A stretch of DNA of 64,000 nt from Cymbomonas tetramitiformis (GCA_001247695.2 LGRX02035311.1:1-64000), one strand, 5' to 3'; positions 22,830 to 33,580 are shown, counted from the stretch's first letter. Program-made: numbers and translations. Notes: generated by a model not told the origin, from the letters alone.

Positions 22830-22981
22830 AGCTGCGGCTCAAGTCGCTCACCGCAAGCCGCTCATCTCATAATTCTCCACAAACGCCCAAACGCGCTAAC
22901 GCGCACCACCTCTCCGAGCGGCCGTTTAGCCAATCATGGCCAAACTAGCAAGTGGAATAAAGCGTGGATGGGGCCACGACC

Positions 22982-23236
22982 TACCGGAATATCCTAGTTC
23001 ACTAGATATCAGAGGGTCCCGAACTGTATGGATAAACTGTCATAAGATAATAAACCCTAAGCTAGATATACCCGGAACGGTCTCGCAACGGTCTCGGATA
23101 CTAGCCTACCTGTGACACAGCGTGTGTCACAGCACGAACCTATAGATCAGTCAGCGGTCCAGTGTTGGTCCTAGGGGTCTGTCATAGGGGCCTGCACCGG
23201 GACTCCCAGTCAGGGCTGCCTATACAGATTCCAGCA
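22982..23236 (-). repeat. 5' LTR of element C
   Basis: 255 bp. On the minus strand it is followed by GGTCGTGGCCCCATCCACGC, the primer-site-like stretch, and by TTGGCCATGATTGGCTAA, matching the leader of the 29261 fragment. Confidence 0.9.
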
Positions 23237-23241
23237 CAGAT
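23237..23241. repeat. Target-site duplication of element C (right)
   Basis: CAGAT, matching 19701-19705. Confidence 0.85.
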
Positions 23242-24274
23242 AACGACCACGAGACCCGCGACTGGCTCCTCCAGTACGCGCAGGCTCACACGACAGGCTC
23301 CTCCTGTTCGTGTAGAGCGTCATTACTTTCATTCCGTGGATTCTGCTTCTGGTTCCATCGACACATCTGAACAGCTAGACATTCACGCAGTGTTTGAGAG
23401 TGGTGAGAGCGAGGACGAATCGGAGTACCCTCCCGGGTATTACGATGAGTCTGACGACGATTGTGAGGAGTTTGATGGCCACTTGGCCTCTCCGCAATTT
23501 TGCCCTTCACAGTTGGCACAGGCTCCTGCCTTGGGCACAGGTTCCCAAGGGGAGTCTCATGGCGGTGTTTTGGACGTTGCAGCAGCCGATTTTTTTCCGC
23601 CAACATTTATTTCAACTGGAAATGCTTCGCTCTCTTCGGAGCACGTTGATCCGGTGAACGATGACAACAACGAGTTCTACCCCTACTCTTCCGACGATCA
23701 CGGGGAGCACGACTCTGGTGGTGCTTACGAGGACGATGCTGACCCCTCCGATTACGATTTTGGAGACCACCACGACTCTGGGTCTGGTGGTGCTAGCAGC
23801 GAATCTTACTGTGGTTATTCTTCTGGGTCTTCTTAATTTCTAAACGGACAGGCAGAGCATTCTTTTTCTGATGTTTCGACCACTAGCTGACGCGTTTGTG
23901 ATCTGATGTTTCTTTTTAGAGTATTGACCACTAGCGGGCAGCTGTTATTTCATTTCCGCGAGCCCTCTTCTAGAGATGTGTGATTCCTCCCGACTGGCCG
24001 CGCACACTCAACAGCTAAACCGACAGGCAATTTTCTTCCATGATTCATCTACTTTCGTGAGCAGACAGGCGGCATCTTGGATTGCTGCTGACCACTAGCC
24101 GGCAGAGATTTAGCCCAGAAGTCTTTCCAACATGAGATGAGCACCTAGCAGTATTTTATTCGGCATCCTCTGTTCAATTCTTTAACCTTGCGATCTTTCT
24201 AGCTACAAGACTTAACATTCTCATTAGATGTGAACTCTAGTAGCTAGGGTGGTGACTTTCACAAGCTGTAGATT

Positions 24275-24290
24275 CACCTCAGATGAGGTG
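24275..24290 (+). promoter_or_regulatory. CACCTC/GAGGTG hairpin before the 3' LTR of element B
   Basis: Perfect 6-bp arms around AGAT, ending three bases before the LTR. Equivalent to the hairpins of A, C and D. Confidence 0.5.
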
Positions 24291-24293
24291 GTG

Positions 24294-24467
24294 TGCTGGA
24301 ATTGGCACAGTGACATGTTCGTACTGTCACGTGTCATATCCGGTGTGTCATCTTCGGTGACTCTGCTTGTGTCAATCTAAGTATTTATTCCCGTATGTTA
24401 TCGATTCTTGAGTTCGTTCTATCTCGCCGGGAGCGTTCTCCCCGTGGCTGCTGTGCTGTTTCCAACA
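24294..24467 (+). repeat. 3' LTR of element B
   Basis: 174 bp, followed by the TGAGG duplication at 24468-24472. Confidence 0.9.
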
Positions 24468-25612
24468 TGAGGCGCTCCGCGCGTGAGAGTGCCGGCAGTC
24501 ACGGGTATGGCCTAAATTTTATGGGTTGATTTACGGCACGCCGCAGCGCTTGGGGAGCATTTTTCTTACGAGATTTAACGTTGGACTGGTTTACGTTTTC
24601 TGGTTGGGTCCCACACCGTTGCGTATCGGCCGCCTACTCCACACGACTCCCCGGAATCATTTGGTCTCTCACGGCTGCTGTATCGGCGACCCGCGCGTTT
24701 CTTGGCCGCCCACGACTGCCACACCTCTCACGTTTCATTGCCTCACTCCACCCCTTCAGTCCTTTTCATCATGGTTGCTTCCACTCGAGCCACAGCTAGC
24801 ATGGCAAATCGCCGACGCGCATTATCCACGATTTTTGATTCAGAGGTTGCGAGACACGCGAACGCTCCAGCCACACCGCCGGCAGCACAGCCGGCTGCCA
24901 ATTCAATAGGGACTGCGTTCCTGGCTTCGGTACGTACCCTTCAGAGGGAGCACTTCGACATGAAGGTGTCGAAGTCCGTTCGTCAGAAGTTGTTCGAGGA
25001 CAAGAACGGGAGATTTTCCGGGGCGGAGGTCCACGCGTCCACACTCTTCGCCAAGATGGTCTCTGCGTTGCAGACAGCTTTCGTCACGGAGGACGTGGGC
25101 TTTGCTCCCCTTTTCTTGTTGGACAATGCTACACTGTGCACTCCCCATCCGCGTGGAAGCCAACGACTTGCTTTTCTCCACGCTCGAGCTGATGGTTGAC
25201 CCCTCGTCACCCGCAGCGGACTGGATGGACTCCTCGCACTCCAGCTTTCCGACCGACGGTAAGCGTGTCCTGCTTGAGTTTGCCCGCCGCATGATCCCGA
25301 CGGGTGACCCCTTTCAGGGGCAAGCAGACATGTTGGGCATTCGTATTTCTGCGGGCGTGGACCCCCATGACGCGATCGGGGATTTCAACGCCGCGCTGAA
25401 AGCTGCGAGGACGAGGGCCACACTCCTAGACGCGGACGTCAAGGCCCTCTTCATCAAGGCGCTGGACACCGTCTTCTACCACCCGGTGGTGTCCCGTCTC
25501 CTTCTTCACGATCAACGAGCCGCCCATGACCTTCTCACCATCCAGCAATGGGTGCGTGAATGCTACGCCGCGCACGTGAAGGCGGGGACCGCCACTCCAT
25601 CTGCCCACAGGT

Positions 25613-25620
25613 ATTCACAT
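25613..25620. repeat. 8-bp target duplication of MITE 1 (left)
   Basis: ATTCACAT, repeated at 25891-25898. Confidence 0.9.
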
Positions 25621-25890
25621 CAGGGCATTGTATCGGTTGCAGAATTGCTTATCGATCGATTTCGATATTTAATGATTCTAATCGATTATCGGCGATATCG
25701 ATACATATCGATATCTCAAAATTATATACGCTTTATAATATACAACACATAACACTTTGAATTCCGAAGCGAAGCGATACCGATATATCGATTAAATGTG
25801 CGCAAAATGGATATCGATTGAGACTTATATGCCAATATGTACCGATATATCGATATATCCGAATATCGGCACAACCGATACAATGCCTTG
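25621..25890. mobile_element. hAT-type MITE 1
   Basis: 270 bp with terminal inverted repeats CAGGGCATTGTATCGGTTG and its complement (one mismatch), flanked by the 8-bp duplication ATTCACAT. An 8-bp duplication and CARGG termini are hallmarks of the hAT superfamily. The interior is AT-rich and full of ATCGAT words, and codes for nothing. Confidence 0.9.
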
Positions 25891-27608
25891 ATTCACATGG
25901 GACGCATTTCATGGAGAGGATCGACGGCGACGCCGATGGTCCGGGTGAGCTCGCCGACCTACGCACCATGGTCTTGGACTTGAAGAGACAACTAGCCGCA
26001 TTTGTCGCACCCGACCGGTCCGAGCCGTCCCCGCGCGGGTACACTCCCCGCGCGGACAAGCCGGACCGCCGCATGAAAAACAGGTTCGCGGCCGAGCCCC
26101 TCCTCAAAGGCGGAAATTGGTCGCATTCGGTCTCCAAGAAGGTGGCCTTCCATCGCGACACCGGTGCGACCATCCCCTACTGCCAGAACCAGGTGTGCGC
26201 GAAGGGGAAGGCGCGGCATTGGCACCGCGACTGCCCACACGGGGGCAGGAACGGAATTTCGGCTTACGCGTTCGCTGAGGAGGCCGAGAACTCGGTGTTG
26301 GCGACCAAGTTCCAGCACGCCATCGACCACGACGACGCTGAGGAGTTCGACGCCCTTTGCATGCTCGCGGGCGGCAAGCCGGACATCTTCGCCGACCTCT
26401 CCGCGTGCTCTTTCTGCGAGGAGGACGGTGAGGCGTTGGTGTACGCCATCACTGAGTTCACGGACTTGGCACGCAGCGTTGGGACATCTACTTTCAACGT
26501 CAACACCTTCACCGCCAACATGCCGGTGGTGTCGGAGCCGGCCAAGCACTCTCCCGCCGCGTCGGTTGAGTCGGACGAGGAGCGGACCGGCCCGCCCAAC
26601 CCCGTGTGCCCGCCCGTCACCCGCACGTTCGCTGACTTCATCGCGAGCACGGGATTCACGGTGGGGGCGCCCGACGAGCCGTCCGTGAATATGAACATGC
26701 TCTGACTCCGCTGTCGAGGTGCCGGAGAGCGGCGTTGGCTACGAGCCAGAGGCGCACGCATCGGGTGACTCCGACGACGAGGGCGCTCCGATTGAGCATG
26801 CGCCGCCACGGTATGGCTGTGGGAGGAGCATTCCCGGTTTGGGTCGCTCTTTCTTAACTTCTTCCTTGGTGTGCGCACTCTTTATCATTTGTGCTGCCGC
26901 CGCGCCACCCGCACCGCGTCCGGTGTCGGTGGTGCTAATAATGCGCACGCATGCGCGGCTCCACCGGTCGGTGGTGCTGCATGGGCTGCCTCGGCAGTCC
27001 CAACTACGGCGACTGCGCCGCCTGCTCCTTTCCATGGCATGCTGGGCGACGCGGTGGGTGGTGCAGTGCCAGATGCTATACCGCCGCGGAGACAGGCGCG
27101 GTATCGAGAGCTACGACAGGGATTTCGCTTCTACGGCTTTCTCCCGCTACCGCCAGAGCTCGTGGATCCCGATCCGCCGGTTCCCTCTTCACCACCTTAC
27201 TCGCCGCCGCCGTACTCGTCCGAGGACGAGGCACCGAGCTTTGAGGGCTCGGCAACTGACTTTGATGATTCATTGATTTCTTCCACGCATGATTTACCAC
27301 TGGCCCCGGAGGCCGGCAACTACTGCACCCTCACACTGCTCCGAGCTGGCCGACCAGTTTCTAGCACTCACAGTGGCTGAGGATTGCTTTCACCGTGCCT
27401 GCCTAGAGATTAGCTCGTGATTAGCTTTCTAGATGTGCAGAAGAGCTCCTTTAATTTGAGCTGCGTTTTTAGGGTTTTAGCACTGACAATGTATCTGGCA
27501 AACTTTGCTGTGAGCTGGGACCGCCCTGACCAAGAGTACAGGCCCCCACTAGTGCTGTTGTTTCCTCCTGAAGATGAGTAGGGACGGTGTGTTACTAGTT
27601 TCACCGGT

Positions 27609-27629
27609 CACCACCCTTGCTAGGTGGTG
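27609..27629 (+). promoter_or_regulatory. CCACC/GGTGG hairpin before the 3' LTR of element A
   Basis: CACCACC CTTGCTA GGTGGTG directly touches the LTR start at 27630. Confidence 0.5.
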
Positions 27630-27842
27630 TGCTGGATTTGACACTGTGACACCCGAAACTGTCACATGTCACTTCCTATAGTAGGCTAGGTGACCGTCAC
27701 CAGTAGTAGTGAAACACCCGTTAGGTATTTATGTATGCCTCCCTTTTATCAATCGCACTTTTATCGTTCTGACTCCGGAAAACCCTCAACTCAGGGTTTA
27801 TATCAACTATTAGATATATTCACCGGACCTATATATCTAACA
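27630..27842 (+). repeat. 3' LTR of element A
   Basis: 213 bp, near-identical to 18409-18623, followed by ATTCT at 27843-27847. Confidence 0.9.
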
Positions 27843-27847
27843 ATTCT

Positions 27848-29260
27848 CGACAGCGGACAGAGACACCAGAGCAACGGAAAGTAGCTCGTTTATATCAAGG
27901 GTCGTTACCATCGATTGTACCAAAAGTTGTCGCGATTCTGGACACCCGCGTTCTTGAGCTGCGTGGGTTTTGCACTAGGGTTGAGCGTGGGTGGCGTTGT
28001 GGACGTGGTTGGAAGTTCTGATGGTGCGTAACTGCGTGTTGTTTGAGGCAAGGAAATTTTAAGTATCATGGAGAGGTCGGATATCTCAGTTACGAGCTAT
28101 CCTTCCAGAAAAACATAAACAACACTCTCAAACTGGAAACTCACGGCGGCCCGCGTGCCGTGCGCCCGATCCCCGGCACGAGCGACTCTGGTTGTGAATT
28201 GCCACGTCCTGCCACGAGACATGGTGTGTGCTTCCCAAGCGGGCAGGTCTGAACTCACAGTAAGACCTATGGTAGAAACTGCGTGAAAAACGTGTTTGGG
28301 GCAAACACTTCACCAAAAAGGCATGGGTCAGGTTGCGGGCTTCAAGTCAGCGCACCGTCGGCCGTGAATTTCCATGGCGAGCCACTCGAGTCCGTGTGGG
28401 GATTCAAAGTGGACTAGACCTGCGCGAGTTAAATTCACAATGGAAAGCGCAAAAGCAAACGTGGGGGAAAACGTTTAGCAACCTTTTCAGCCAAAGGCAT
28501 TGGCCACGTTTCGACGTCCCGCGTCAGCGCAAATACGGCCGTGAATTCCTACGCGCTGCCTCACACGCCAGCTTGGCCGCTCGGAACGGGGAAGGCCTGC
28601 GGTGTGCGAATTCATTAAGTGAACTTGACTCACATTCGGCCTGTGGAACCGGAAACTGTTGCGCATGAACGCGCACACTGCCTAGCGCACTCGCTGCTGG
28701 TTGACTCCTCGTGCGGTGTGAATTCAGAGCCAACACAGCTTCGAGTGGTTTCGGCGTTGCGCATTCACAAGGAAAAGTGTCAACCTACAACGTTTCTAAG
28801 ACCTATTTCCTATTCGTAAACGGTCTTAGGTCTGTCGAGGATCTCTACGGTCGCGGAAGGTAACGTATCCGTTTGGGAACGCGCAACGGAAAACATTATA
28901 AGCGCAGACGCGCTTTCTGCGTGGATTCACTTCGTGAGCGCGCGTTCCTAGTCGCGTTTCCGGAGTTCGAATTCACATTCAGGCGGTGAAATGTAAAACA
29001 AGCAACCAAACAAGCAAACGCGGGCAATTCACAAGTGAAACAAGCGCGCGGGCACGACTTCGGCGTCTATAGCGCAGAGTGGCGTGCGGACACTCTGAGG
29101 ATCCAAACCAGACTCTTAAAAACTGCAAGTGACAAAGATTCACAGTATATACAACTATATATCATAGTTAATACCGAGCGTCTAGAAGAAAATATCACTG
29201 TACGGCAGAATGGTTTTGAAAGGTTCGGATGCCTTTGCGAAAGCAGAAGCTAGCTAAATA
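27848..29260. other. Non-coding stretch with diverged internal repeats
   Basis: Weakly repeated modules contain GGCCGTGAATTCC and CGTCAGCGC-like words (for example around 28330-28390 and 28500-28560), as in an old tandem array. No supported gene. Confidence 0.45.
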
Positions 29261-29432
29261 TGCTGGACGTGACACCCTGACTGTCATTCCTATAGTTAGG
29301 GTGTATGACTGTCACCGGTCCCGGAACCCTAGACCCCGATCATATAACGGGAAGACTTCGTTATATTGGACCCCGCTATCTATTCTGATCATCTGACTCA
29401 CCGAATATACAGTCCAGCTGATATATTCAGCA
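29261..29432 (+). repeat. LTR fragment related to element A
   Basis: Starts TGCTGGACGTGACACCC and ends ATATTCAGCA, followed by GTTTGGTCCCACGCAC and TTGGCCATGATTGGCTAA as in A and C. No second copy was found downstream, so this is a 5' LTR plus leader of a truncated element. Confidence 0.65.
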
Positions 29433-30312
29433 AGTTTGGTCCCACGCACTCTTAATCTTACACTGCGACGTTGGCCATGATTGGCTAAACACCGGCGCTT
29501 GAGATGGGGTGAGGACCCGCGTTAGAGAGGTTTTCGGTATGGTCACGGGGGACTAGATATCCAGTACTGCCCCCTGTATGGCATTCCTCGATGCATGTGA
29601 CAGATGACTGCATTATTCGGCTCGAGACCGCGAGTCACAGCGATAGAGACCGCGAGCCACGTGTTAGAGTACTCGAGCATTACCGCAGCCGTACTCGTAC
29701 AGCCTTTCACAGGTCACGTAGCATAAGCTACTTAGACTCTCTTACTCTTAGATGTTGTATCTTTTACAGACATATATCACATGTTTCAGCCTCATATTTT
29801 TTCTTACAACGATAGTTATAAAACACGGATATACAGAATAGTATACCATGTATGTGTTTCAAACTATCGATTAGGTTATGATTTACCACCGCGCACCACT
29901 GCTTTTTCTGATCTCACGCCCGAATTCAAATTAGCCGCGAAACGCGTCTTTAACTGGCAGTCAGCAAAATTATTTGATGATTGCCTTTTGCGGTTGAACT
30001 AACACTCCGCAGGTCAACCCGGCGTTCATTTTACATTGCTTTTACCTTTTATGATTGGGAATTCTTTTACGATTGCCCTCTCGGCCTTTCATCAAAGTTC
30101 AATGTGAAAGCGCGTTCTTAATTATCACATCGCTCTGCCAAATTTGAGGGACGCCTTAGATTTTAGGTTCATTACGAGCAATTACGGCGGAAGTGCTGGC
30201 CAGTTTTTTGAAAATTGCTAAAACTTAACAAAAATCTTCATCTACAACCCTACGAGAACGACAAGCGCAACATCGTCACCTCCTCCAACCTCAACGGTCT
30301 GGAAGGTCTACC
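29433..30312. other. Leader remnant and unassigned sequence
   Basis: The first about 90 bp match element A's leader. Beyond that nothing is recognised. Confidence 0.4.
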
Positions 30313-30540
30313 ATGTCGTCGTTCACACCTACAACCACACCGGGATCCCAACCACCAACTGAAGAGCGTAACCCACAAGCTCAACGACGTTTATTCACTT
30401 CACGTCAACCTCTTGCGACATCTCCAACGCTCGAAGAAATCTCCATCACGACCAACGCCCTTCTCCAAGATGTACATGCGCTCACAGCCACCGTCGCTGA
30501 GCTCTCCACCACCCTCGCCTCGCTTGCCCTACAAATTTAG
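30313..30540 (+). CDS. Doubtful 75-residue ORF with heptad-like C-terminus
   Basis: Ser/Thr/Pro-rich start, then a hydrophobic heptad pattern (LEEISITTNALLQDVHALTATVAE read in parts) typical of a short coiled coil. It ends just before a GTACC-rich block. Could be a retroelement Gag fragment or first exon. No family is recognised. Confidence 0.25.
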   Translation: MSSFTPTTTPGSQPPTEERNPQAQRRLFTSRQPLATSPTLEEISITTNALLQDVHALTATVAELSTTLASLALQI

Positions 30541-31165
30541 GACACCTGTACCCGACATGTACCCGGCATGTACCCACCATGTACTTGGACAACGTACATA
30601 TGTACCTGCCCACTCCCCACTTGGGGCCCAAAACTCAGTGAAAATCGGAGTTGTAAAAAAATGCAATATTTTCACATATATGTCAAGGCCATAAGTGACT
30701 AAGACATCCTTGACAAGTTTCGATGCAAACTATTGAGTTATACCTTCATAAATGGACACCCGAAAAACAGAACTGGCGTGTACCTACGTGTACCCACGTG
30801 TACCCGTCGACGGGTACACATGTAAGAAATAGGTGCATGCGGCGTGCATGTGTACGCAATCAAATTCGTACACATGTACCCAGCATGCACCAGGCGGGTA
30901 CATGTAGGTACATGCCGGGTACATGGTTCCTCGTACACATGCACCCAACGTGTACCATATAGTACATGCTGAGTACATGCTGGGTACATGGTTCCTCGTA
31001 CACATGTACCAGACATGTACCAAATGGCATACTAGTGCATGCTGGGTACATGTGAACGCACCCCTTTAGTACGACTTGGGTACATAGTCACCCCACGCGT
31101 GTTATATATGGCGTGCACGTGTACCGATAATGTACCATGTGTCAATTTAACAATTCACCATAACA
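30541..31165. repeat. GTACC-rich repeat block 1
   Basis: Dozens of variants of GGTACATGTG and CATGTACC in both orientations, so every frame on both strands is full of MYPACT/GTCVRG words. Similar blocks lie at 31595-31810, 32145-32297, 35815-36120, 36290-36440 and 61885-62990. Confidence 0.85.
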
Positions 31166-31561
31166 AAAACGATCATTATATACAATTACATTTACCTATA
31201 TATGTTTATGTATCATGCCTCATTGTCACTGGGATTCTCATCTCGGACAATCTGCTCAAAGAAGTCGGCTAGCGGATCCAAGACCACCGAGGTTTCCATG
31301 CAAGGATGCTTTCGAGTCACCACTTGAGAAGCAATCTCCTCGGCAAGCATAAACGGTTCTTTTCGATCGAATTCAGTGGCCGGATTCTCTGGGTCCAATA
31401 CGTAGAAGCAGTTTGAAACACTATCCGCTCCTATGATGGAATGCCTCGCACGCAAAGCGGCCGTTAAAGCTTTAGTTGGCTTCTTGAGCCACGAAACCTT
31501 GACAAACACGTACGGTCTTCCTCCAAGCTCCACTCGATAGATGTCATCCACCCGGCCGAAC

Positions 31562-31811
31562 CTGGAATATAAGCATCCCACCCTCCCGACATCAACACGT
31601 ATGTACCATCACATCGATATCAAATCAGTCTCGCACCGCTCGGCTCGTGCATGTTCGGCCTGCACACTACTGTACACTGGTACATGTGTACCCGGGACGT
31701 ACGTACCCAGCATAAAGCCATGACGGGTACACATGTACCCACGCGTTCCCATGTTAGGTGTGTATGTACCGAGGGTGTACGGGTACTGGTGGTACATGAT
31801 TGTGTACTCAC
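31562..31811 (-). other. GTACC-rich intron of the transposase-like gene
   Basis: 250 bp bounded by a canonical donor and acceptor, and largely made of TGTACC variants. Confidence 0.6.
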
Positions 31812-32099
31812 CGGTCTGTTTGTTCCTTTGTTTGCTCGCGACCTTTCGTCCTCACCCTCTCGACGTAAAAGGATCGGAAGTAACATTGCACTGTCTTGAA
31901 CTTTTTGTCCATGGATGCGGTCCGGAACTTCATCGTACCCACTTGCACTCGATTGAACTTGCGGCATCGAGGAGGGCAACCTTCGAGTAGAGCGCGTGCA
32001 TGCTCTGTGTATTGTCTTCCCAACCATGGGATGGGGTCCTGGTCGATGTGCACCTTGTACTTGGCGGTCTTCGGTGCCTTTGACCGGAAGGTGCGGTTT

Positions 32100-32297
32100 C
32101 TGTAAACAACACATGGCGCCTAAGCACTACGGAAATGCTGGGGACATATGTACCGCGCGTGCACTATATTACGGGTGCAGGCCGGGTACGCCTGCACTTT
32201 GGCAGCAGTAGAAATGTGTGCGAGCGGAGTGCATACGTACTGACCTATCATACATGCTTGGTACATGTGCACCCGCAATGCTCGGCATGCGAGTTAC
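32100..32297 (-). other. Second GTACC-containing intron of the transposase-like gene
   Basis: 198 bp, GT-AG, phase 2. Contains several TGTAC words, though less densely than the next intron. Confidence 0.6.
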
Positions 32298-33042
32298 CTG
32301 CATATGAGATGGTTGTAGTTCTCCACGAGTTCCTCGAGATTTATGTAGTGCTGGATATTGTTCCTCATCCACTTGGTCAGCTGCTGTTGCTCGAGGTCGG
32401 TGAGATTGTGGGTTTCCCCCACGTTGTTGACGCCAACCGTACAAACCGGGTCCACGGTGATGACCTTCGTGTGGAACGGGATTGGCACCTCTTGGCGTAA
32501 TGCCATGAGAAGTCCACGCACGAACCGTATCACATGTCCTGTCTGCCGATGCCGTTCATGATGCTCTGTATTGGAAACGCGTTGTTCTTCACCCATCTCC
32601 CGATCTTCATGTTTAGTCCCCAGTTCCTGGCTTGTATTTCTATTCTTCGTCGTATCATCCGCATCAGCAGCTTGCCCTTCGTTGGAGCGCCTTCTCTTAT
32701 TGTGGTTGCCGCTTGCTCTGGTTTCCTTGTTCTGACAAGCATGGGTCTGCCATTACGGTTAATCAGTCTGGGTAGTTTGTATCCGTAGGACGGCTGGGTG
32801 CTCCACGCTGCTGCATTTTTTTGTTGTAGTTCGTTTTCTTCTGTATCTGCGGCCGCTCGTCCTCCCGTTGCGTTCATCTCAGCTTGTCTCCCTCCTACGA
32901 TCTCGTGTTGTTCCTCCCGGTTTTAGTGTTACAATCAGCATGACGAGCAGTGGAGTTATGGTAATCGCAGCCTTTTGTAGCTGTCCGGTCACTTCTCGTT
33001 GTGGCCATTCCGGGTCTCGCCCCAATGTTTGTGGTGTTATCA

Positions 33043-33242
33043 GGTTTATGGTTACAGCGTTACATCACCCTAAATTCGTGTATGTAACGCCCTAATCCCA
33101 TTCCATTGGCGGTTCCCATTTTTGGTATGTTGTCCCGTACTTGTGTAAAAACTTTGGGGTGTTTCGGTGTTTTTTTCCGATTTCTTTTTATTTTTACGTA
33201 GAGCATTTTTAGGAATTCGCTTGTGGTCGAATGTTGGTAGTT
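33043..33242. repeat. Direct repeat E, left arm (interrupted)
   Basis: From GGTTTATGGTTACAGCG to GTTGGTAG. Matches 35297-35500. The match resumes on the far side of element D at about 35034-35062, showing that D inserted into this arm. Confidence 0.75.
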
Positions 33243-33480
33243 TGTCACGGGGAAGCCGATTTCCCCCCCACTGTATGGGGGCCTGCTTCTCCTTGTTTCA
33301 CCCCTCGCCCTGAGTGCCTGTCATTTTGTCATCTGCCACCGCTCCGACCGTTCCGCACCGCACTCGATAAAACACCTAAGTATTTTATCTTATGCAGTTT
33401 TTAGACCGACTGGATCACCACCTGTGTTTCCTGTGTTTCAGCGATATATATCCCTTATATATATATCACTCCTTTCATCA
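33243..33480 (+). repeat. 5' LTR of element D
   Basis: About 238 bp. Followed by GGTTATGGGCCAGACC, a primer-site-like start similar to the other elements. Confidence 0.8.
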
Positions 33481-33580
33481 GGTTATGGGCCAGACCACTT
33501 CTGTGGTGGTTCATTTGTCGTTTCTTTGACTCGCTTCGGCCTGACCGCCGATTCTAACTCCGTCAACTCCGTCATTTTTT

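Larger units (their letters stand above)
19706..23236 (-). mobile_element. LTR retroelement C (innermost, reversed)
   Basis: Terminal repeats 19706-19962 (257 bp) and 22982-23236 (255 bp) are almost identical. Read on the minus strand they start TGCTGGAATCTGTATAGG and end CCGGTA. Flanking CAGAT duplications define the insertion into the ORF of element B. The internal 3 kb has a single long minus-strand ORF for a Gag-like protein and no polymerase genes. High LTR identity and an intact ORF make it the youngest of the three, as the nesting requires. Confidence 0.9.
19368..23836 (+). pseudogene. ORF of element B, split by element C
   Basis: Part 1 starts at the ATG at 19368 (MALENVLSDGELL) and runs to the C insertion at 19705. 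Part 2 resumes after the second CAGAT copy at 23242 and ends at 23836. Removing C and one CAGAT keeps a single frame across the junction, giving about 310 residues. The first half looks helical (LLALLLSCDEKLEKVSVYKRAQLISL). The second half is very rich in Asp, Glu, Ser, Tyr and Gly, and ends GYSSGSS. No zinc knuckle or enzyme motif is seen. Probably a Gag-like or accessory protein of a non-autonomous element. An upstream in-frame Met at 19164 is less likely because it lies in a poorly coding leader. Confidence 0.6.
18709..24467 (+). mobile_element. LTR retroelement B (inserted in A)
   Basis: LTRs at 18709-18885 and 24294-24467 (TGCTGGAATTGGCACAG...TTTCCAACA) differ by a 3-bp indel and few substitutions. 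The flanking duplication TGAGG is at 18704-18708 and 24468-24472. It sits in the leader of element A. The internal region carries one ORF of about 310 codons, which element C splits. No polymerase genes are present. Confidence 0.9.
24771..27380 (+). pseudogene. Broken Gag-like gene of element A
   Basis: Starts MVASTRATASMANRRRAL at 24771. A frameshift near 25130 moves reading to a second frame (LPIRVEANDLLFSTLELMVD onward). A hAT-type MITE interrupts it at 25621-25890, and deleting the MITE plus one 8-bp duplication restores the frame. The third part carries the knuckle CQNQVCAKGK..H..RDC (about 26185-26240) and ends early at 26705. Further frameshifts near 26700 and 26935 would add an acidic segment, a hydrophobic stretch (SFLTSSLVCALFIICAAA) and a Pro-rich tail. 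Same order as the element C protein: helical Gag, knuckle, acidic linker, membrane segment. Confidence 0.65.
18409..27842 (+). mobile_element. LTR retroelement A (outermost of a nest of three)
   Basis: LTRs at 18409-18623 and 27630-27842 start TGCTGGATTTGACAC and end ATATCTAACA. They are near-identical and are flanked by the 5-bp duplication ATTCT. The internal region is 18624-18708 plus 24473-27629, being split by element B. It encodes a Gag-like protein with a zinc knuckle and a hydrophobic C-terminal segment, but no protease, reverse transcriptase or integrase. The element is therefore non-autonomous. Frameshifts and a MITE show that it is decayed. Confidence 0.9.
31213..32877 (-). pseudogene. 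En/Spm (CACTA)-like transposase fragment, spliced
   Basis: Three minus-strand exons join well: 32596-32298 (or longer), 32099-31812 and 31561-31213. Donor GTAACT with acceptor TTTACAG, then donor GTGAGT with acceptor TTCCAG, keep the frame (LICR/NRTF and TDR/FGRVDD). The last exon (DDIYRVELGGRPYVFVKVSWL ... PFMLAEEIASQVV, quoted in parts) resembles the C-terminal DUF4216-type domain of plant CACTA transposases. The middle exon (LEGCPP, VGTMKFRT) fits the segment before it. Upstream, 32877-32530 (WVKNNAFPIQSIMNGIGRQD) lies in another frame, so a frameshift near 32540 is likely. Family assignment is by eye. Confidence 0.5.

Noticed and set aside
30738..31051. ORFs rich in MYPACT, GTCVRG and HVY words (also near 62471-62999)
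   Set aside because: Translations of GTACC repeats, open by composition in many frames on both strands.
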